Assembly: GCA_036244855.1 (NCBI GenBank)
Contig: BQKZ01014271.1
Coordinates: 1 to 10,115, forward strand
Reading direction: 5' to 3'
DNA from: Temnopleurus reevesii
Taxonomy: Eukaryota; Echinodermata; Echinoidea; Temnopleuroida; Temnopleuridae
DNA length: 10,115 bases
Position 1 is the first letter of the stretch. Each line of letters opens with the position of its first letter. Below, piece after piece: positions 9,201 through 10,115 of the stretch. A program made the position numbers and the translations under genes. The notes below the pieces were generated by a model. That model worked only from the letters and a program-made list of their open reading frames with translations. It had not been told where the DNA came from and did no database searches.

Positions 9201-9698
9201 GCTCCAAGTTCTCCAATAATATGAAATATCAAGTTACACAGAAACTAAGGTTGTATTTGGTTTCAAGTAAATTATTAAATCTAAGTGCAGTAGAAGACAT
9301 CTCAGAGGCTATCCTTTCCAAGCTGAAATTTTAGTGGTGGTTTTATTTTTGCGAATTTCACAGTCTTTGACTCACGAAAAATCCCACTCTTTGTGATGCG
9401 CATTCATATATGTGCAAACACTGTCAAAAATGCCAATGTGTCAAACTGGTCCAAAATCAAAAAAATATTTGTACACTAAAATATTGGCTTATACAGTGTA
9501 TGTTTTGTGGCTTTTTGGTAGATTTTAAAGAAGCAAATCACATGTGATTTGAGTCCTTACCCCTATTTGGCACATCTGATCAAGCTCCTCTAGTAGACTA
9601 GGCCACTGCTGAGGCCATTCTCTTTTGATCATCTCAACAATGATCTTCGCTGTACCCTCTTTGATGTAACTCTCCTCTTCAAGAACATTTGTGCTTCT
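1..9698 (-). CDS. XPO5: Exportin-5, 14 internal exons (partial gene)
   Basis: Exportin-5 is a HEAT-repeat karyopherin of the importin-beta superfamily. With RanGTP it carries pre-microRNAs and other double-stranded RNA cargo out of the nucleus through the pore. The exons join as 9698-9561, 8448-8263, 7813-7787, 7479-7294, 6813-6737, 6284-6185, 5679-5467, 4946-4852, 4130-4015, 3636-3479, 3269-3174, 2505-2464, 1573-1484 and 202-1. They give 575 continuous codons without a stop. Every junction is GT-AG and every phase matches. The predicted protein is collinear with vertebrate XPO5 as I remember it, including IVEMIKREWPQQWP (Xpo1 domain), RKPLMVLF, KKLCQVV, DFDSDEEF and NVRRHACS. Introns run from 209 to 1,281 bp. 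The N-terminal (about 100 residues) and C-terminal (about 45 per cent) coding parts lie outside the window. Identification is by remembered similarity; the exon structure is read directly. Confidence 0.93.
211..238. repeat. 14-bp direct tandem duplication at a splice acceptor
   Basis: The unit acagaaatgtaaat occurs twice in perfect tandem (211-224 and 225-238), starting 7 bp upstream (in transcript sense) of the acceptor AG of exon n at 203-204. On the minus strand each unit reads atttacatttctgt, so the duplication doubles the pyrimidine-rich and possible branch-point sequence. Confidence 0.9.
384..627 (+). mobile_element. Possible degraded piggyBac transposase C-terminal remnant
   Basis: An open frame starting at 367 encodes YEINRRYPWYVVLFYIFDII (about 514-573) followed by AVIGF. 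This resembles the end of piggyBac-type DDE domains (DDE_Tnp_1_7), where a basic R-RRWP motif precedes a hydrophobic VF--LLDI--VNAY segment. Upstream, in another frame, K-G-G (438-446) lies just before a D-V-Q in the main frame. This would fit the usual KGGVD motif interrupted by a frameshift and a nearby stop (434-436). It has neither the catalytic part nor terminal repeats and would be a dead fragment. It is recognised by motif resemblance only, so chance is possible. Confidence 0.4.
1484..1573 (-). CDS. XPO5: XPO5 exon m: NVRRHACS block
   Basis: 90 bp, 30 codons, phase 0 on both sides. The acceptor is actatgttctcag before AAGACAAGG; the donor is CTG|GTATGT. It encodes KTRTRSVQNVRRHACSAMVK followed by MCRDHQNLML. 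The block TRAVRNVRRHACSSIIKMCRD is one of the best-conserved parts of exportin-5, so this exon is among the strongest evidence for the gene's identity. Confidence 0.94.
1574..2463 (-). other. XPO5 intron l-m (890 bp)
   Basis: AT-rich intron. Several pyrimidine tracts followed by AG are present (for example before 2107 and before 2235), but none opens a phase-0 exon with a matching donor and exportin-5 similarity. No RNA gene, repeat array or mobile element was recognised. Confidence 0.85.
2464..2505 (-). CDS. XPO5: XPO5 microexon l (42 nt)
   Basis: A 42-nt exon, 14 codons, phase 0 on both sides. The acceptor is ctttgtcaacaatag; the donor is AAG|GTAAAG. It encodes LFGAAVFSLPGLTK, which aligns without gaps to the 14-residue human segment LFSSVTFETVEESK, directly between the blocks encoded by exons k and m. 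Without it the protein would lack a conserved LF...V-F helix, so it is likely constitutive. It is too short to show as an open frame and was found by searching for the missing segment. Confidence 0.88.
2506..3173 (-). other. XPO5 intron k-l (668 bp)
   Basis: AT-rich intron between exon k and the 42-nt microexon. The open frame from exon k continues about 250 bases into it before a stop, which is chance. No other feature was recognised. Confidence 0.85.
3174..3269 (-). CDS. XPO5: XPO5 exon k
   Basis: 96 bp, 32 codons, phase 0 on both sides. The acceptor has a strong tract, cttctttcttgtcctag, before GATCCAATG; the donor is AAG|GTAAAA. It encodes DPMILSYQLTCISTLFPVLH followed by HSKQHVESVLDK, matching human DPLILSCVLTNVSALFPFV and the following helix. 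Confidence 0.9.
3479..3636 (-). CDS. XPO5: XPO5 exon j
   Basis: 158 bp: two bases complete a glycine codon, then 52 codons in phase 0. The acceptor is attttgtttttcag before GTAAAGAATT; the donor is GAG|GTAAGC. It encodes KELCTMPSPSTIKWDAMSSY, LDVVMTTLIKKDQLPTQQAV, then ELLQATLNSKIE. It fits the exportin-5 segment with SPSFVQWEAMTLFLESVI and ELLQMVLNF. The exon itself begins with GTAAAG; phase and similarity place the acceptor AG before it. Confidence 0.9.
3637..4014 (-). other. XPO5 intron i-j (378 bp)
   Basis: AT-rich intron with consensus donor GTATGT and a strong attttgtttttcag acceptor. Nothing else was recognised. Confidence 0.85.
4015..4130 (-). CDS. XPO5: XPO5 exon i
   Basis: 116 bp, starting with the last base of the split arginine codon and ending in phase 1. 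The acceptor is cagctcacag before ATATAACC; the donor is GAAG|GTATGT. It encodes YNQLEILRFATGLCPETTFS followed by IAAHWLQELLAAPLEKEE. It corresponds to RLACRLDPKTSFQMAGEWLKYQL in the vertebrate protein. Confidence 0.9.
4131..4851 (-). other. XPO5 intron h-i (721 bp)
   Basis: AT-rich intron. A 63-codon open frame on the plus strand (4491-4682) has no recognisable domain and no splice or similarity support. No repeat was identified. Confidence 0.85.
4852..4946 (-). CDS. XPO5: XPO5 exon h
   Basis: 95 bp, phase 0 to phase 2. The acceptor is ccttctgttttcag before CTTGGC; the donor is TCATGTAG|GTAGAA. It encodes LGFPSRNDSPSCAYARIDFD then SDEEFITFFSC, followed by the first two bases of an arginine codon. 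It is nearly collinear with human MGFPSKTDSPSCEYSRFDFDSDEDF. The acidic DFDSDEEF patch is conserved. An alternative donor four bases earlier (TCAT|GTAGGT) is rejected because it breaks the frame with the next exon. Confidence 0.9.
5262..5376 (-). repeat. Partial tandem copy of XPO5 exon g with donor
   Basis: Offset by exactly 180 bp from 5442-5556. The match covers the last 30 codons of exon g (from FLKHEYM to HTSQK), the donor AAG|GTAGGG and about 20 intronic bases. Within the 90 coding bases there are four differences, in three codons (GTC/GTG, CTG/TTA, GAT/GAC), all synonymous. The next 26 intronic bases differ at about four positions. Similarity ends abruptly on both sides. Just upstream, ATGGCA replaces ATGATG, and the first half of exon g is absent. 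It may be a second exon, a non-functional exon fragment, or an assembly artefact. Confidence 0.9.
5287..5433 (-). other. Candidate alternative exon built on the duplicated copy
   Basis: A 147-bp stretch, 49 codons, open and in phase 0 at both ends. It runs from the acceptor in ctctcatttcttttgttag (AG at 5434-5435) to the donor AAG|GTAGGG. Its first 17 codons (FVLLCGKVRESHSISFK) do not resemble exportin-5; the rest repeats the end of exon g. The donor of exon g and this acceptor are only 33 bp apart, too close for an ordinary intron between them. If used, it would therefore replace exon g rather than follow it, and would lose the first half of exon g. Expression cannot be judged from DNA alone. 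Confidence 0.3.
5467..5679 (-). CDS. XPO5: XPO5 exon g (source of partial duplication)
   Basis: 213 bp, 71 codons, phase 0 on both sides. The acceptor is caaacccaacag before ACGGCAGAG; the donor is AAG|GTAGGG. It encodes TAEKEAYVPPDNLASYLKTL, then FSFTQHASTHVCHL and FLKHEYMSKTQVVLDIIPSL, ending HTSQK. It aligns with the vertebrate segment containing YLESFLAFTTHPSQ, FRHEILSRDPLLLAIIP. Its last 30 codons plus donor are repeated 180 bp downstream (see the copy at 5262-5376). The bases just upstream of its acceptor look like the tail of a LINE. Confidence 0.92.
5680..6184 (-). other. XPO5 intron f-g (505 bp)
   Basis: The acceptor-proximal part looks like a LINE 3' tail (entered separately). The remainder, about 5840-6180, is AT-rich without recognisable features. 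Confidence 0.85.
5688..5835 (-). mobile_element. LINE-like 3' tail next to acceptor
   Basis: Read on the minus strand, this stretch ends in short ATTCA-type repeats (aattcaattcaaattcaaa, rc of 5690-5708) after gtttttcaaaaaaggaaatac. Tails of short tandem repeats after a hydrophobic-coding, T-rich end are typical of CR1/L2-type LINEs in many animals. An open frame of 65 codons crosses it (5842-5648) but resembles no reverse transcriptase domain. If it is a LINE, only a 5'-truncated end remains. The evidence is sequence texture only; a simple-sequence run is the alternative. Confidence 0.3.
6185..6284 (-). CDS. XPO5: XPO5 exon f
   Basis: 100 bp: one base completes the split valine, then 33 codons in phase 0. 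The acceptor is actttaatttatag before GAAAGC; the donor is TGG|GTGAGT. It encodes KACIAGLDEKNHLFVKKLCQ followed by VVTGLGTQMCVIW. It matches the exportin-5 segment with EKHYVFLKRLCQV and LGNQLCALL. No single long open frame marks this exon; it was found by splice signals and similarity. Confidence 0.9.
6285..6736 (-). other. XPO5 intron e-f (452 bp)
   Basis: AT-rich intron with a short TA repeat near 6589-6599. The overlapping open frames on both strands (6438-6635 plus, 6486-6773 minus) are chance; the minus one is mostly read-through from exon e in a non-coding frame. Confidence 0.85.
6737..6813 (-). CDS. XPO5: XPO5 exon e
   Basis: 77 bp, phase 0 to phase 2. The acceptor is ccgcttag before GGGAAGATAG; the donor is GCTGT|GTGAGT, where GTGAGT is close to consensus. 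It encodes GKIEERKPLMVLFCDVAMAE then LFNAA, with a split valine codon at the end. RKPLMVLF-DVAM is nearly identical to the vertebrate protein. Confidence 0.9.
6814..7293 (-). other. XPO5 intron d-e (480 bp)
   Basis: Very AT-rich intron with the 21-bp tandem duplication at 6855-6896. A 61-codon plus-strand open frame (7090-7275) shows no domain and no support. Confidence 0.85.
6855..6896. repeat. 21-bp tandem duplication (two copies)
   Basis: Two copies of an A-run followed by tgaaataagatatta (6861-6875 and 6882-6896) with a 21-bp period, essentially identical. Consistent with replication slippage. Confidence 0.85.
7294..7479 (-). CDS. XPO5: XPO5 exon d
   Basis: 186 bp, 62 codons, phase 0 on both sides. 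The acceptor is ctctttcattccag before ACAATGTCAGC; the donor is AAG|GTATTC. It encodes TMSALKVTQTALLTLCGFVD, then WMDAKHLYKDEKKLLIILYK and ELKMLAAECLQLIVHRK. The GF-DW and AAECL blocks match exportin-5 (GYIDWV and GAAECLLIAVSRK in human). The ATG near its start is an internal methionine, not a start codon. Confidence 0.92.
7480..7786 (-). other. XPO5 intron c-d (307 bp)
   Basis: Intron between the 27-nt microexon and exon d, with consensus GTAAGT donor and ttcattccag acceptor. No other feature was recognised. Confidence 0.85.
7787..7813 (-). CDS. XPO5: XPO5 microexon c (27 nt)
   Basis: A 27-nt exon with acceptor ttctattatgacag and a consensus donor GTAAGT. It encodes nine residues, ANSAHQDNE, in phase 0 on both sides, so including or skipping it keeps the frame. 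It falls where the vertebrate protein has a variable polar linker between HEAT helices (human TDTSQESKAQA as I remember it). The call rests on the two good splice signals, the frame and the matching position. Weak conservation of the linker means it cannot be proven by similarity. Confidence 0.8.
7814..8262 (-). other. XPO5 intron b-c (449 bp)
   Basis: AT-rich intron that starts in a 13-A run (8260-8248 on the minus strand) directly after the donor GT. No other feature was recognised. Confidence 0.85.
8263..8448 (-). CDS. XPO5: XPO5 exon b
   Basis: 186 bp, 62 codons, phase 0 on both sides. The acceptor is tttattgctctag before GAGAGTCAG. The protein begins ESQTELVLLILLRLVEDVVA, then has GRRRKDLWQALLSNM and FKVLEMYSDKYQAL. 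This matches the exportin-5 HEAT helices (ETQTELVMFILLRLAEDVV in human as I remember it). The donor is TTG|GTAAAA and runs straight into a 13-A homopolymer, so it is weak at +5. The phase-0 continuation into the next two exons supports this boundary. Confidence 0.92.
9031..9075. repeat. (AAAT)n microsatellite
   Basis: An A-run followed by repeated aaat units (to 9056), a short interruption ccgt, then more aaat units to about 9074. Simple-sequence repeat in an intron. Confidence 0.9.
9328..9482. mobile_element. MITE-like unit with 9-bp inverted ends
   Basis: attttagtg (9328-9336) and its exact reverse complement cactaaaat (9474-9482) bound about 155 bp. The interior begins gtggttttatttttgcgaat and has caCGAAAAAtc, a texture I associate with dispersed short repeats in marine invertebrate genomes. 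There is no coding capacity. Nine-base inverted ends in AT-rich DNA can arise by chance and no target duplication was established. Confidence 0.3.
9561..9698 (-). CDS. XPO5: XPO5 exon a: Xpo1 domain
   Basis: 138 bp, phase 0 to phase 0, 46 codons. The acceptor is a good polypyrimidine tract ending cattcag, directly before AGAAGCAC. The donor is GGG|GTAAGG. It encodes NVLEEESYIKEGTAKIIVEM followed by IKREWPQQWPSLLEELDQMC. The REWPQ-WP core is the hallmark of the Xpo1 domain (exportin-1/importin-beta-like) in exportin-5 and its plant relative HASTY. This is the most 5' exon in the window; the coding sequence before it lies beyond position 10115. Confidence 0.92.
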
Positions 9699-10115
9699 CT
9701 GAATGAGAGAGAAAAAATTCCTATTCACACTCTTCAAAAAAAATTCTCTTTTGAACATCAGTGCATTGATTGCCACTAACTTCCTTAATGTAACTTTCTT
9801 CAATATAAACATTGAACTTGGAACATTTTAAAAAGTTGGGAGTCTGTGGATTAGCATTTTACACACTCCCATAGGTTTACATACACTACTCAAAAAAAGT
9901 TAAGGACCACTTTTTAAAACGTACATAAAGATTTTATACAAGGTGTTTTATTTCTGGAAATACCTCAGTACAACTGTCCTAAGTGTCCTCAAACACGCTG
10001 TAATAAATTTCACGCATGGGTGGTTTCAGTTGTTGCACAATGTCTCTCGCATCACTGCACATCCTGAAAAGTGGGCCCCGAGGGGTATCAGCTACCGACA
10101 TGAAGTGGTAAAAAC
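9699..10115 (-). other. XPO5 intron upstream of exon a (partial)
   Basis: Intron sequence before exon a with the pyrimidine tract ttttttctctctcattcag-like at its 3' end. About 185 bp of unremarkable AT-rich sequence is followed by the transposon-like end that starts at 9884. The upstream exon is outside the window. Confidence 0.8.
9884..10115. mobile_element. Possible Tc1/mariner-type transposon end (runs off window)
   Basis: After a TA dinucleotide (9882-9883), the sequence changes character and begins cactactcaaaaaaagttaa (9884-9903), then ggaccacttt. Termini of the form CACT-CTCAAAAAAA-TTAA next to TA are typical of Tc1/mariner-superfamily inverted repeats. The DNA inside is more GC-rich than the surrounding intron. 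A minus-strand frame is open for 44 codons (10113 to a TAG at 9979-9981) but I cannot match it to a transposase. The other end, needed to prove a transposon, lies beyond the window. Confidence 0.4.

Larger units (their letters stand above)
8449..9560 (-). other. XPO5 intron a-b (1,112 bp)
   Basis: AT-rich intron containing an AAAT microsatellite (9031-9075) and a possible MITE-like unit (9328-9482). The open frames at 8636-8839 (plus) and 8913-9116 (minus; it crosses the microsatellite) are low-complexity chance frames. No additional exportin exon fits: exons a and b join directly at a conserved segment. Confidence 0.85.

Noticed and set aside
1..10115. CRISPR array, bacterial operon, riboswitch or tRNA/rRNA genes
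   Set aside because: No regularly spaced repeats, no Shine-Dalgarno-linked reading frames and no clover-leaf or rRNA motifs; the spliced gene shows the DNA is eukaryotic.

Overview
The window is animal nuclear DNA: AT-rich, with about 8 kb of GT-AG introns around short, well-conserved coding blocks. It lies inside one gene on the minus strand, exportin-5 (XPO5), the Ran-dependent karyopherin that exports pre-microRNAs and other structured RNAs. Fourteen consecutive internal exons can be traced from position 9698 down to position 1. All junctions are GT-AG and all phases agree, giving 1,726 coding bases (575 codons plus one base). That is roughly the second to the sixth tenth of a protein that is about 1,200 residues in vertebrates. 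Both ends of the gene lie outside the window, so no promoter, start codon, stop codon or poly(A) site is claimed. The species is not identified. Gene structure, divergence from the vertebrate protein and repeat content suggest an invertebrate metazoan, perhaps marine, but that is inference.

Layout in transcription order (high to low coordinates): a 5' intron that carries what looks like the end of a Tc1/mariner-type transposon (9884-10115); exon a (9561-9698), with the Xpo1-domain signature; exon b (8263-8448); a 27-nt microexon c (7787-7813); exons d to f (7294-7479, 6737-6813, 6185-6284); exon g (5467-5679); exons h to k (4852-4946, 4015-4130, 3479-3636, 3174-3269); a 42-nt microexon l (2464-2505); exon m (1484-1573), with a near-invariant Arg/His/Cys block; and exon n (1-202), cut by the window edge. 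No second gene was found. The other open frames are exon extensions or intronic noise.

The most unusual feature is a partial copy of exon g exactly 180 bp downstream of the original (about 5262-5376). It keeps 30 codons and the splice donor. All four differences within those codons are synonymous, and a phase-compatible acceptor lies upstream of it. It could be an alternative exon, a recent duplication, or two alleles placed in tandem by the assembler. Intronic mobile-element traces include a possible piggyBac transposase remnant (about 384-627), a LINE-like 3' tail that abuts the acceptor of exon g, and a MITE-like inverted-repeat unit.
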